From Atopsyche davidsoni (lineage: Eukaryota; Arthropoda; Insecta; Trichoptera; Hydrobiosidae): a stretch of DNA of 64,000 bases. The notes under the pieces are model-generated. The model searched no databases. It was not told where the DNA came from and worked only from the letters and a program-made list of their open reading frames with translations. Made by a program: the position numbers and the translations under genes. Positions 22,310 to 34,319 of this stretch are shown one piece after another (within the stretch, counting starts at the first letter, position 1; each line of letters begins with the position of its first letter). Where the stretch lies: positions 5,518,001-5,582,000 of the forward strand of contig JAILWY010000001.1 of the NCBI GenBank assembly GCA_022113835.1, given 5' to 3'.

Positions 22310-22830
22310 GTCATTTAATTAATTTAATTGTCACTTTATTTTTCTATTTCGAAAATTGATTTTTTTACAGAATATTGAAAAAACTATAAATTATATTTAT
22401 ATATTTTTTATTATTTAATTAACGTTTATTTTCAGGGTAAAATAAAATCTTGAAGATGTTGAAAAATTTGATAAAATGACGACTTTTCAAAACCAAAGTT
22501 TGTTAAAGATTTTTTTTTTTAATTTTTAAAATAATATATTGCACACGGTTTATATTTATTATTTTAATTAAAATTAAAAAAAAGACTTTTAAATGTTTAG
22601 TACTCTTGGAAAAGGGACATGACGAATCTCCAAATTCCTACACTTCAATCGGAAAAACACATATTTATCATATTAATAGTAAATTTATATGAAATAAAAA
22701 TATATTCTGTTCGGAAGAAGGAATGTATCAAACTTTTTGCATTTAAATTTATTTGATTGGTGCAGTCGATTTTTCGCAAACGGACTAGAAAATGATCAAA
22801 AAAACTCAATTATGGGACCTAGGCCCTTAA
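22310..22830 (+). repeat. Repeat family X, copy 2
   Basis: Aligns over its length with 4990-5510 in the same orientation, without hAT ends next to it. This suggests that family X is a repeat in its own right or that this hAT copy lost its ends. No frame of note. Confidence 0.7.
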
Positions 22831-22924
22831 AATGTGTGATCTTATTTTCGAAGGAAATTTACGTTGTTTTTATCTTGTAAAGTGAGAATTGAGACAGCAC
22901 GCAGTGCATTTAATATCTTGAGGA

Positions 22925-23300
22925 AAATGCTATGCTCATGAGATATAACACCAAGTGTTATGTCGTCTCAGTTCTCTTTTATGGCGTTAAAGCTTGGACA
23001 CTCAAGACAGCTACTATGCGAAGGATTCTGGCTATATATGAGAATCTTTAAAACACCATGGGTTGACCGCGTCACAAATGAAGGAGTCTTGCTCAGAATC
23101 CGCAATCCATTGGAAAAAAAACGGAAGGTCCCTTATTTTGGCCACACTTTTTGTAACAGTAAATATAGCATCCTCCAGCTGATTGTCCAAGGAATAATCA
23201 AAAGAAAAAGGGGCATTGGAAGAAGGAAGTTTACGTGAATGCGGAATTGGTGAGACTGGCCCAGGATAGGGATATGTTCGATGAAATTGTCACCAACCTC
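22925..23300 (+). mobile_element. LINE fragment, family Y (C terminus and 3' end)
   Basis: The frame 22960-23238 carries KTPWVDRVTNEGVL and KRKVPYFGHTFCNSKYSILQLIVQGIIKRKRGIGRRKF. The sequence then ends with a segment reading RLAQDRDMFDEIVTNLL followed by a stop and GAGGAG-rich DNA. A 5'-truncated copy of the element at 18678-19330. Confidence 0.75.
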
Positions 23301-23309
23301 CTATGAGGA

Positions 23310-25172
23310 GATTTTTTATTGTTGCTACTATCTAAAGTCCAGTCACTATGTAGTAGACATTTCTTTTAATGGTGGCTTCATTTCATGATTTTTCAATTAA
23401 AATTTACGGTTTTGCAATTAAACTTCAAATTTCATGATTATGCAGTTAATATGATAACTAACTAACATTTTCGGTTTAATTTATTTGCAGATATTTTTAA
23501 ATCGTCTAAAACATTTAACATACTAATTGATTGACAAAGTCTTGTGTTTTCGCGTAAACACGTTTTAAATGATTTTATGATTAAATGAAAATTATTTATA
23601 ATTATTCGTCGGTTATTTAAAGCGTGAAATGCTCTCTTGAACTGCAAAACAAACTTTTGTTCTCTTGATCCATATAGCCTTAAATAATATATGATCGGAA
23701 ATCTAATTATCAAAATCAATTGAAAATAATCTTTATCTATATACCTTATTAAAGTATACTGTGGTTCGATAAATTTCTATAACAACTCTTACAGACTTCC
23801 TAAAGTATATTTAATTAATTTCATATTTTACGCGTAACATGAGCTCTCGATATACTAAAACATTGAAAACTTATAATAATCTTTTTCTTTCACGATCAGA
23901 ACAAACTGTTATCGTAAAAGCAAACCTCTTTTCACCTTTGTTATTCGAGATCATTTTTTTAATTTTGATAGTCTTCTCTTCTGTAACACTAACGTACTAA
24001 TAATAATAACAAAACCAAAGACATACCAAATATCCAATTTACCTTTTATTTTGGATTTCTTTGATCAGTTCAAAACCTCAGACATTAATTGTAGATACGG
24101 CAGGTGATTCTTGGTTAATTAGTATTTTGTATAGACAGATCTTTGTGCTTTCCCAAACATTGTATTTCAGCATATTAAGCATAATGCATATTATATAATT
24201 GTATTTTCATAACTATCCCATTTATCTTCAAATATTTATTTTGTAAGGCTGGTTTTGATTTGAGTATGTATTTTTTAAATCGCAAGTATTCAAGATAAAT
24301 TATAAAACATGAAAAAAAACGGACGTATCATACTTACTACCGTTGAAAATTGTGTTTTATAATTCAAGTCAGTTGGTCGTTTTTTTAAAATTGGTTTATA
24401 GGGTGTATATAATGTATAGCTTACTGACATGGGACACAATCGCTTTCACCTGGCCTTTGTTACTAGCGGCTCGCAATAGAAAATATATGCTCTGTCCTTA
24501 CCGTTCTTTCAGATACTTTATCTAGGAGGTCATTTTCTGCCTGTGATTTTCTCTTTTTGATTTATATCAATGTGGGTTGTACGTTGTGTCTAAAATGATA
24601 AGAGCCCCTATTGTTTAGCATAGGTGATAAATTATATCTCGATCATATTTAATAATACTTTACTATCTTCAGGTATACCACAATGTTGCATGAATATTTA
24701 TAAAAATATATTTATCATAAAAATGTTAACGAAATAAAAAGTATATGCTTTATATTTTGAACAAAGAAATTGAAGTATTATTTCAAAATTATCCTGAAAA
24801 TTGAAAATAATAAAAGACAGTGCAATATTGCTACACATTAATAAAAAAATCATAAGAATGTCTGACGATGGAAATATTATTAATAAATTCCCAAAGCGTT
24901 GACAAATCGGTTAGTTTTGGAGCTCCGGTCGTAAAACCAATTAGCGAGTTCCAGTATGAAATTCTTCCGTTATAATATTTGAACTCTAAAATTAATATCA
25001 GGGTCGGGAAGTGAAACTCTGTTTGGCGCCCTGAGATACAGATGAAATTAATTAAAACCGCGGTGAGCCTAAAAAATACTTTCTCATATTTCCCATGAAA
25101 TTTAAACTACTTTTCAAATGCTTTTCAAACGTCTTTCTCCCAAAAGTTAAAAAAAAATCTAATTCTGAATTT
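23310..25172. other. AT-rich DNA, nothing assignable
   Basis: The short open frames here lack domains and codon structure. Confidence 0.5.
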
Positions 25173-25180
25173 GTCTATAT

Positions 25181-25561
25181 CAGTGGCTCTCAAACTCTTT
25201 TCGCCCACGGACCCCCTTTCATAGTCAAAACTTACCTACGGACCCTGGGTGAAAAACTACATAAATTCATATTATAGACTAGTTGGTGCAAGTATCGACT
25301 CTATTGCGTTCCTGTATTAACCTACCTGACTCACCGCGATGCCTGTTATTACTTGTATTTATTGCACCTGTCTATATTTATATTTTACTTAGGACGTAAA
25401 AATCGCTAATAATGTATTCATTGTTAGTTATTTTAACTTCCATATTAATAAAAATGTGTCACAATATTTTATTTTATATTAAACCTAGCGCGGACCCCCT
25501 GACCCCCAAATTGATTTTAAGGACCCCCTGGGGTCTGTAGGGACCACTTTGAGAAGCACTG
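25181..25561. mobile_element. hAT MITE, family W, copy 1 (381 bp)
   Basis: CAGTGGCTCTCAAACTCTTT at the left and AAGCACTG preceded by GACCACTTTGAG at the right are hAT terminal repeats. The flanks GTCTATAT (25173-25180) and GTCCATAT (25562-25569) are an 8-bp target duplication with one change. Subterminal CGGACCCCC repeats are prominent. No coding frame. Confidence 0.85.
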
Positions 25562-25779
25562 GTCCATATGATTTAACACATAAATATTGTTTTCAGTTTA
25601 AATGTATATAAGTAGAAACAGTGTGAGTTTTGACAAAATAATTTAACTGAGAAGAATAATAATGTCAACAAATTCTACCAGTCACTCAAAAGGGTCAATA
25701 TTCATTATTTTAAGCGAGTGCATTACTGAAAAACTCTGAAAAATATTTTCGTTTTAGCTAATTATAATCACTCTCGAGG

Positions 25780-26345
25780 CTCGAGCACGCGGGGAGGGTG
25801 AGCACGGGTCTAACGTTCGGCAGTCGTGCGGATAACGTGTGAGCCTGAATGCTCATCCAAACTACCCCTCCAGCACGGGGGTGATTACCGAGATGGTTTC
25901 AGAGTGAATTTCACAGCCGTCCTTCAGTTAATTTCACCCAGTGCTTGAGAATCAATCATCGTTCCACCTGACTACCCATAATTTAATTACACAACATTTC
26001 TATATCACGACAATTCAGATTTGCATTATTGACCGCGAACCTTTTTTTAAACTCCTTGACTGAATAATGCTTTCAATCGCTTCTTTTTTTATTCTCGATT
26101 TACAGAAAATATACGTGTAGCTCGGATTTATAACTACCGACAGGTTCACAATGGTTCGGTTTTTTTTGCCAAGATGTCCAACGTAGCGGCAATAAATCCG
26201 AGTCGTGGAGCCGTGACGTCAGGCCTTAAGAAATAATACGTGGTGTGTAATACGGGCTTAACAAGTCAGGGACGTGTCCCGCAGCGAGCGGCGCGGGTCC
26301 TCAGCGGGGGTTGTTAGACACTGGGGACTTTAAAACTTTCTGGAA
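25780..26345. promoter_or_regulatory. Two GC-rich islands
   Basis: Islands at about 25780-25990 (CTCGAGGCTCGAGCACGCGG) and 26185-26340 (GTGGAGCCGTGACGTCAGG, a CRE-like TGACGTCA) are separated by AT-rich DNA. No coding frame. Function unknown. Confidence 0.2.
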
Positions 26346-26525
26346 ATGGAGTTTTATTTCGTTCCGTTTTCAGAGCTTTGTTAAATTTTTGGAAATATTT
26401 AATAATTGTTTACTGTTCTCAGAATTTCAGCGATTTCTGTAAATTGATTTACGGCTGGCGTCATCCAATTATTTTAGCGCGCTTATACAATTAACATACT
26501 TTGTGATTTCTATTATTAACTGAGG

Positions 26526-26835
26526 CTAAACTTTTGATAAACCCACTCTCCCCATTCTGTCGCTTGCGCATGTCGTCTTGATCGTATGTATAATAAAATA
26601 TCGGTAGTAGAGTAATGGAGGGATGTGTTTTAAAAATACCTTATAGAAGGTGGAGGGTTCTTGTTGCAGAAGAAATATCATATCTAAATGCGAGAGCTTT
26701 GTAACGAAAGACACAGCCCTTCGAATATACCCACTACACTATTTTGCCTGCGAAAACCATGAACAGACAAATGATCAGAGAAATGATCACCAACCTACTT
26801 TGAGAGTTACTTGGAGATGAAGAACAACTGGACAT
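26526..26835 (+). repeat. LINE family Y 3' region, copy shared with 62558-62990
   Basis: Blocks ATATCATATCTAAATGCGAG, AGAGCTTTGTAA, CCTTCGAATATA and GAAAACCATGAACAGAC match 62780-62920 in order. It ends with a degenerate MIREMITNLL-stop tail, as in other family Y copies. No intact frame. Confidence 0.55.
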
Positions 26836-26914
26836 TTACAAACAATGATAGTCAAGTGTTTTCATTTCGTAAAATAAAATGTATAATAATTAAATTCAAT
26901 GTCAGGGTATTTAA

Positions 26915-27350
26915 TCACAGGCCCTCCTGTCGGTATTGGCTCTCCAGTTGGTGTCTCTGAAGGCCAAAGATGGGGCATGAACCCACAAGGTGGACCACTG
27001 TTTGTGGAGTAATATCATCACAAGGGCATGTGTCATCGCTCGTCAAGTGGAACCTGCGGAGATAACTTCTCATCACTCCATGATCCGTCAGGAGCTGGGT
27101 TGATTCAAAGCTAATCCCGCAGGTATTCCTGTATACAGCGGCGTCCGGAACAGAATTAAATAACATCTTTGTGTACCTTTCGTTCCATGTGTCCATTGTA
27201 ATTTTCCTCTGTAGATTTTTTGCGAAACTCAGAGGAAAGTCGGAAAATACGTATTTACTTTTCTTTTTGGTGGCTTCTTAAGCCTTTTCGTCAGCTTTCT
27301 CGTTGCTAACAAGACCAACGTGAGCTCTCACCCAGCCCATCTCGATGTTA
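26915..27350 (-). mobile_element. LINE fragment: RNase H and C terminus (Jockey/R1 type)
   Basis: The - strand frame 26915-27196 contains STQLLTDHGVMRSYLRRFHL then CPCDD-TPQTVVHLVGSCPIF, matching the Cys/His end found after RNase H in Jockey-like elements. Just upstream, after a stop, DVNIEMGWVRAHVGLVSNEKA (cited in part) is the RNase H block WV-AHVG-NE-AD. The reverse transcriptase is missing. Confidence 0.75.
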
Positions 27351-27479
27351 ACATCACTTGCTTGTATTTTAACTTGTATTAAAACTTGGCTTAGGTATGT
27401 TTTTAATGGATTTTTTTTTATAAATAGTAGCATATTACTAATGATTATTTACTTCACGCACTATTTCTGCGATTTGGTA

Positions 27480-27740
27480 AAAGGCGGTTACGGTTTGATC
27501 CGCACCCCGCGAAGCCTCGATTGCCCGGGCCTCGCCCGCCCGGCCCTGACCGCCCGCGCCGGCCCTGTATTATTCAGGACCGGCCGGCAGCACAATGACA
27601 GGTCCCCTCCGTCCCCTCAGTGCCAGAAGTGCCGGCCGTGACGTCACCCGCGTGATTATCTTCTCGGTTTTTTTTACGAATGGACGGAAAACGTCCGAGC
27701 AGAGGTCACGGCGGGCGACGGGACGCTCTCCCCGAGACCA
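27480..27740. promoter_or_regulatory. CpG-rich island
   Basis: Very GC-rich (CGCCCGCCCGGCCCTGACCG), with inverted CCGGCCCTG/CAGGACCGGCCGG around ATATT-like DNA and a GTGACGTCAC palindrome at about 27640. No coding frame is convincing. Confidence 0.25.
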
Positions 27741-27745
27741 GAAGT

Positions 27746-28840
27746 GTGAAAATGTTTTGTCGATGTAGAAAATATATTTTTTTAAATATTTTAATACGAC
27801 AAGTATTCAACAATATTAGCTCCTTCTTTGGGTTAGGTTAGGTTGTGTGAAAATGTTTTGTCGATGTGCAAAATAATTTTTTTCAGATATTTTCACCCTT
27901 TGCACTCGAGACCGTTTCCGCGCGGACTAATCAGCAACTCGAAGCGTTTCGTAGCGCTTTTGGTGAATTTCTTACCTCCAATATAAAATGATCACACACA
28001 CAAATTAATATTTAATGTAACATAAGTCTTTGTAATTTTGCTTTGTATGATATTTCATGTAACAATTGCCGAGATGCAAGCCCGGCTTTTCGGGACAAGT
28101 ATCACAATTGTATGTCGTATGATGTCTTTTGCCGGGTTTATTGTAAATATTATCTTAACTCATTTTAAGCAGGTAACCACATTAGTGACATAAGTGATGT
28201 GCGTAGCGGGCAAAATTCGCGTAAAATTGCGCGTGCGAAATCTAGTCTATTCACCCTTTGATTTGCACTCTGTTTTGCAACTGTTATGATTGTTTAGTTG
28301 TAAGGTAATAAAAACGGAAGAGATAAGAGTCTGTCAATAATGTATTTTGCATACAATTTAAAGTTTAAAATTTATTTTGGTGTGGTATTTATTAAAACGT
28401 TCTATACATTTAAATTATGAGTGATCGGGATGTAAACAATAACAAGACGAAATTTATAGCTCCTTATCTTTATTACATAATCAAATGTTAAAGAAGTAAC
28501 CTTGAAGAGTCTAAAGAAAAATTACATTTTTGTAAAAATGACATTTTGCCGCTTTTAGAGTAAGCACATTCAAAAAGGTACAAATACATGTCCCGCTGAT
28601 AAGACAGCAGTTCCCGAAACGGGTATTAGTACCCGCCTCGCTTTTAGACAGCAGTCCGCGAAACGGGCACTAGTACCCGCCCCGCCTTTAGTGTGTACTA
28701 CGAGTATTCTACAATATTAACTCCTTCTTTGGGTTAGGTTAGGTTGTGTGAAAATGTTTTGTCGATGTGCAAAACGAAATTTTTCAGATATTTTAATACG
28801 ACAAGTATTAAACAATATTAACCCCTTCTTTTGGTGCCTC
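27746..28840 (+). repeat. Tandem repeat of about 96 bp, three units, interrupted
   Basis: The unit runs GTGTGAAAATGTTTTGTCGA ... CAGATATTTTAATACGACAA ... CCTTCTTTGGGTTAGGTTAG. Unit 1 is 27746-27840, unit 2 starts at 27843 and is broken at 27893, resuming at about 28697, and unit 3 starts at 28743. The units differ by a few substitutions. Confidence 0.65.
27895..28695 (-). mobile_element. piggyBac-related element, second copy
   Basis: The reverse complement of 28180-28270 and of 28545-28690 matches 46530-46600 and 46169-46280. Left-end sequence CCCTTTGCACTCGAG after TTCA resembles a piggyBac terminus after a decayed TTAA; a similar CACCCTTTGATTTGCACTC occurs at 28250. It interrupts a tandem repeat (see 27746-28840), whose unit contains TTAA at the break. 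No transposase frame remains. Confidence 0.55.
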
Positions 28841-31800
28841 TACTCAGGGAAGGTCGTATATTTATGCTTAGCCAGTTTTCATGGTTTTCTTAGGGAAAAT
28901 ATTTAATGAGTCCCCGGTTCCTTCTAACAATAATAACAATACCTCATAAATCAATATTTTCTTCCCATTACAATTTAAATTTAAGAGCTTAAATATATTA
29001 AAAATAATCAACAGATTTTGATGCATCAATAATTTTATTGGTTTCATTATATATTTTTAATTAAGTAATATTAAAAACCGCTATTTATCTAGGTTTATTT
29101 CTTATTAATGTTTACTTTACAAAAAAAAATTAAACTCTATATGTTATATGTGAACTTGGCTATGATATTTTTGATTTTAAATTTACAAAAAAAAAAACTA
29201 TGAATTAAAAAAATAATAGTATAAAGTTAACGTTTGCAATAAAGAACGATAGGATCCCATAATGGGAAATAATTCGCGTTTTATCGTTTTTATTTCTAGA
29301 CTATCGACAAGTTACAATTCGCGGGTATATTTGGTCGGCGGAAGCTCGCAAGTTTAACTAAGTTGGCGAAAACATTTCCCTGAAATTAAACCGCTGTCGC
29401 CGAGCGATAAGCGGCAAAGTTATCCCGAAAAACCATTTTGACAGCTGCCGTCGTGGAGGACGTCACACAGGGTACCTAAAAGAGCTATGAAAACACTTTA
29501 TTTCTAAGAATTATTTAATATATTTTTTTAATAAAGTTTTCGAAAAATTACAAATCAAAGCAATAAACAGAAACGTAGCCTTAGAGTGGAATATATACGT
29601 ATTTTTCTGAATCAAGAGTAATGATTACATTTTATTTATATCTTAGATATTGGATCCGATTAGATGTGCTCGCGAAGACTGGAGAGCCCGTCTTCAATCG
29701 TATAGCCGAAATATAGGCAAGTTTTTGCATATACAAAGACTTGAGCCCAACTCAAATATATTATTGTTTCGTTAGATAACACGATATTATTACTAGCTAA
29801 GAAATAATATGTGAATTTGAACTGAAAATAATATGTGTTCCAGTTATTTAAAATATATAATTACGCAGATAAAATTGAAATAATAAACTCTTGAGTAAAA
29901 TTTTACTGTCAGGCCTTCGAATAACTAAGTTTACTATTGTTGTTAACGTTAATGATAACCTTTCTTTTTAAACGTGAAGTAGGCTCTATGTCGATTGTGT
30001 CACCGGTTTCTATTCGCTTAGTTTATTCGCATTCATTTCAAGCTGACTCAGGCACAACAATAAGAAAAACCTACAGCAGGATGTTAATTTTGTATTGATT
30101 TTGCATCTCTGTGAGGTTTGACCTGGTAACCCATTTCGTCCCTTGCGGCCCCCCACGGAAGAGCTACAGTCCCGGACCTCGGGAAGGTTTTTCTCGGAAG
30201 CGAGTCCTTTCAGGTGATTCTACGAAGACGCAATTTGAAAGCAAGAGAGACAAACTTTTGTGCCCGGAAATAATCTCTCTCGAGCTTAAGTTGAAAAGCT
30301 CTCGTGTAAATATAACAAATTGTGTAAAGGAATTATAAATGCATGCTTTGAGTTCTATAAACATCGCAAATCTTTCCCAATACACAACGGGTTTCTTGTT
30401 AAACGATTCCGTCTATTTACATACAAGGATAATTGAATAGAAGTAGAGATACAAAAGGTAAATTAGTCATGTCGTCAAATGGAATGATATAATGGTTTCT
30501 CACAAGATACTATCTCTTAGATAAAAGCCAAAATTTAAATAAAAAAATTAGGCAAATATATTTAACTTATTTCAACCGGAGATTTTTTTCAACCTTAAAA
30601 AAAATAAAAAAAATCAAATCAGACAAAAAAATTAAAGTAAGCCACGAAAATAAAACATATCCCTTTAGATTAAAATTAGTGAGATTTTGTTGTTGTATTA
30701 TTCTAGATCTCTTTTCTTGAATCTTGTCTTTATTTAAGAATTCAAGGCGTTTCGAGATTCTTATCGAACTGCAGAAACATTCTGTAGCTAAGGCAAATAT
30801 AAGTTTTATTTTTTATTTCTACAATAAAATAATAAAACTTAGACTAATTTATGCCTTTTATCATTAGGTATTGTATTAATATTTGATGAATTTATAAATA
30901 AACAATGCATCATTATTATCAAACAAAATCAAATTTCCAAAGTACACAACAAGGATTTAAAATTTATTATGAAAAGTTGATTCGTTAAATGATAAATTAC
31001 AAAGAGAGGAAAAATAAAGGCATGGTAACACAAACAGGCGAACGACTAAGTACCCTAAAATGTGCTTTATCAAAAATATTTACGGTAATTATGAATTTTG
31101 TAATAAAAAATACGTTATACTCTTATTTCACATTATTTATGAGTTGTGCCGAGAAGTTGTGCATGAATATAATTTTCGCGAAAAGAAAAGTTGGCAAAAG
31201 TTTGGCTTGAAAATTTCATTTTATAATTCGCTTAAAACGCTAAAGCGCGAAATTCAATACTGTTTTCGCAAAGTGTGTTCATTACGCCGATACAGATTTC
31301 AACGAAGAGCAGTCGGGAGGTGATACAGCGAATAAACGAAACAAAGTCACGTTTTATATTAAAAAAGTTGAATCTCCCAATAAATTATTTTTTATGCCGC
31401 TTCTCAACACGGCTTAGCGTTCACAATATTGTTTCTGTCTGAGAGCGGGGCATTGTACTTGCTAAATTTATGATTTGGCGTTCAGACACATCGGCTGTGT
31501 CTGTTGAAATCTTTTTAAGCTTCCATTATTTGATTTTAAGGTAGAAATATAACTGTTTTAATATAATAAAACTGGATTTTAAATGATGTATCCATATAGG
31601 CAGTCTAAAATTGGATTTTGCTTTGAGTAAGATTATAATGAGATCAGAATAATACAACGATGCTGAACGTGATATATTTGGTACATTCTGAAAAAAAATT
31701 GGATTTTCTCCTACAAAGGATTTTATTGTTGCTGTTTCTCTGAAAGATGGCATCGATTTGATAATCTGCTCCCCTCGCAGATAGCTCACGAGCCGCGGCC

Positions 31801-33799
31801 CCGACTTCTCTGGAGAAATAATTTCGTTAGCACGCAGACCGTAAGGTCCTGAACCATTGAACCCACCCGAGGTCATATTCTGCTATTTATCAAGTGCAGG
31901 CTTGAGACGAGCCCTAGACGCTGAAAAAGATCTCATCAATTTTAAAAGTCTAGCAGCTTGAATTCATGTATAAGACCTTGAATTGAATACAAATCTTATT
32001 TATAAATAAAAACTTCAAATCATTAACAGGCATTTTGATGAACTATGGAAACTCAATGCAATTAAAATGAATAGTTTTTTTTTAATACTCACTCCACTTT
32101 TTTACTACCTTTATTAGCCAATATAAAATGATTGATTACTTTAAATTTATAATTGCTAGCCTTCTGAACCGAATGTTAAATAAATCAATCTAATTACCTA
32201 TTGTAAGTTTGTAAAAGTAATCTGCAATATAGTCAAATGTCTTTTTAGCGAATACCCAAGAAACAATGTTTTCGAAATGGATTTTTTTTTAAGTTTCTTA
32301 GACTAAACAAACGTTCTTGCTTTGCTATGTTTAGAAAAACATTAGACAACGAAGTACTTCGTATTAAATTTAAGACAGTATAATTTAAGGCATGCAGTGG
32401 TTTTGTTATTGAAATGAGAATCTTTTATTCTGACTTAAAACATATTTTACCGGTAATACAACCTGCCTCACGTAGGGTGGTCTTTATTAATGAATTAGCT
32501 TGCATATCAATCGTAGTGTATATCATTTTATATAATTTACTAATTATTTTTTTAATCATACTACTACCACCATCTTGTCTAATGCATATAATTTTGAATA
32601 GAAATTTCATTAACGAAATATTTTTCTGAAATAACGCTGAAAAGACTAAAAAATATTATTTTTTCAAGTAAATAGTATCAAACGTAAAATATAGTCATTT
32701 TTACTTAAAAAATATTTTAATTGAAATGGTCATGCATGTAGTGCTCAGACTATTTGAAATGATGAAGCTGTTTTTGTTTTTAATATAAATGCTTTGTTCT
32801 TGAGTGTTTCGCCGTGTATTTGGAGATTTCCGACGTTTCTGCCTAGGGCATCCAATCCCATTCCAATGTATCCGAAATTTGCATTGCCAGTAAATTGATT
32901 AGTATTTCCAGAGAAAATAGATGGCACAATAAACGAAGCTCGGGATGCGGTCGTATTTGCACAGAATTACTCTACGGTTTCATTAGAGGGATGCAAAACA
33001 AAACGAAAGCAGCATAATGGAATTCTAATTACTGTAATTTGCGTTGAGTATCTGGAAATATAATAATCTCGTACACGGATGGTTTCATAGTTTCAAATCG
33101 TTGCTTTCTGAATAATTAATATGGTAAAATGTGGAACGGTGATAGGTTAGAATATTTATGAAGCAAAGGGTTGATAACTCGTTCAATTGTGTGTGAGGCA
33201 GTTATATTAATATTGCAGTTGGACCTCTGCCGGCTTGGCTCAAAGGCCAGATATATACTATAAATGTCCTAGAAATTATCAGAATTAAATGACCCTCTAC
33301 ACGTTAACTCTTGTAATGTTTTTTTAGTTGTAAAACTTTATTATGAAGTTATAAATTAAAAACTGATTATATCGTTTGAATCACACAACCTTCAAAATGT
33401 AAAGATGAAAAGAATTTCTTGATTAAATTTACTGCAAATTTAATATAGAAATATTTTATAATTAAACCAACATCGCTGCACATAATGAAAAGCAGGCGCA
33501 AGGCTGGCAGGTGATCAGGTTTGACTGAAATAAATCTGATCGAAACACAGCCCCTCAAACTATCAAGATATAAATTGTATAAGATTCACAACATAAAAAA
33601 ATGAGTACTAACTTAACGGTTAATTATAATATAATCGATCTCTCTAGCTTTCTGTGGAAATGGCTTTGATCGAGCAAGGCATAGACGCACTATTGTAATC
33701 CACCAAAGACATATTTCAATGTCAGCCAACTAACGATAATAAAGCCGAGAAATGTGTCTTCACAAGAGAACATTATATGAGCCATAAAACATCATTGTT
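28841..33799. other. AT-rich DNA, mostly unassigned
   Basis: Apart from the island at 29320-29475 I see no supported gene. Frames such as 31526-31876 and 32745-32927 on the - strand lack recognisable domains. Confidence 0.45.
29320..29475. promoter_or_regulatory. GC-richer unique stretch with CRE-like site
   Basis: Contains AGCGATAAGCGG, TTGACAGCTGCC and GGACGTCACAC in about 150 bp. Not a repeat in this window. A regulatory role is only a suggestion. Confidence 0.2.
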
Positions 33800-34080
33800 T
33801 TCCATTGAGACGCGGGGCAGACCACGTACGCCACGTAGGCATATAAATCCGGACTTCCGCCGGCCGCCATCTTCCCGGATGGGCGCGTGTTCTTTTTGCC
33901 AGCACCTCTCGCGTGTATGTTTGTTAATTCGACATCGACGTTGACATCTCGGCGGGCGCGTCTCGAGTATCGACCTGCCGAGCCGCGCTACACCTCGCCG
34001 CTCATTTCTTTCTCCGAATAATGTACACGGCCGATATAACGCGGCCCCGTCAGCTGTTTTTGCTGTTAGAATCTTTTTTG
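33800..34080. promoter_or_regulatory. CpG island with promoter-like motifs
   Basis: A CpG-dense block with CATATAAATCC, then within 40 bp CTTCCG (ETS-like), GCCGCCATCTT (YY1/Pho-like) and TTCCCGGA. Similar clusters occur in housekeeping and ribosomal-protein promoters. No open frame of length follows on either strand, so a start site is unproven. Confidence 0.3.
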
Positions 34081-34194
34081 CGACCTCAAAAAAGCGTTTG
34101 AAATAAATCGGTAGTAATAGTAATAAATTTGTATAAAACCGTCGTAATTGATATCGATAAAATAAAAACAGTATTTTATCGCATTCTTTTAGAT

Positions 34195-34310
34195 TTAATC
34201 AATATTTTTCACAGAGAGTACTTGGTGGAATTCCATTTGGGTTTTCATCAATTTGATAACTCCATTGTGAATGGATGGTGAAACCGGTCACCAATAAAAA
34301 TTAACATGTG
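34195..34310. repeat. Repeat family Z, copy 1
   Basis: Contains GAGAGTACTTGGTGGAATTCC near 34213 and GAAACCGGTCACCAATAAAA near 34280. The first part recurs at about 57174, and the second recurs at 35005-35035 (GAAACTGATCACCAATAAAA) and, inverted, at about 57210-57235. Likely a short mobile element of unknown class. Confidence 0.4.
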
Positions 34311-34319
34311 GAAAATGTG

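Noticed and set aside
27830..27845. Interstitial telomere repeat (GGTTAGGTTAGG; also near 28733, 36780 and 60908)
   Set aside because: Only two units each time, and two of the sites lie inside a tandem repeat unit. Too short to call telomeric.
32745..32927. - strand frame 32745-32927 with Gly/Asn-rich start as a coding exon
   Set aside because: It looks somewhat protein-like, but I recognise no family and it has no flanking splice signals that convince me.
34195..34310. Second hammerhead ribozyme (GAAACCGGTCACCAA with upstream TTGGT)
   Set aside because: Stem I and the GAAA/GTC parts could form, but there is no CTGATGA core between them, so it cannot be a working hammerhead.
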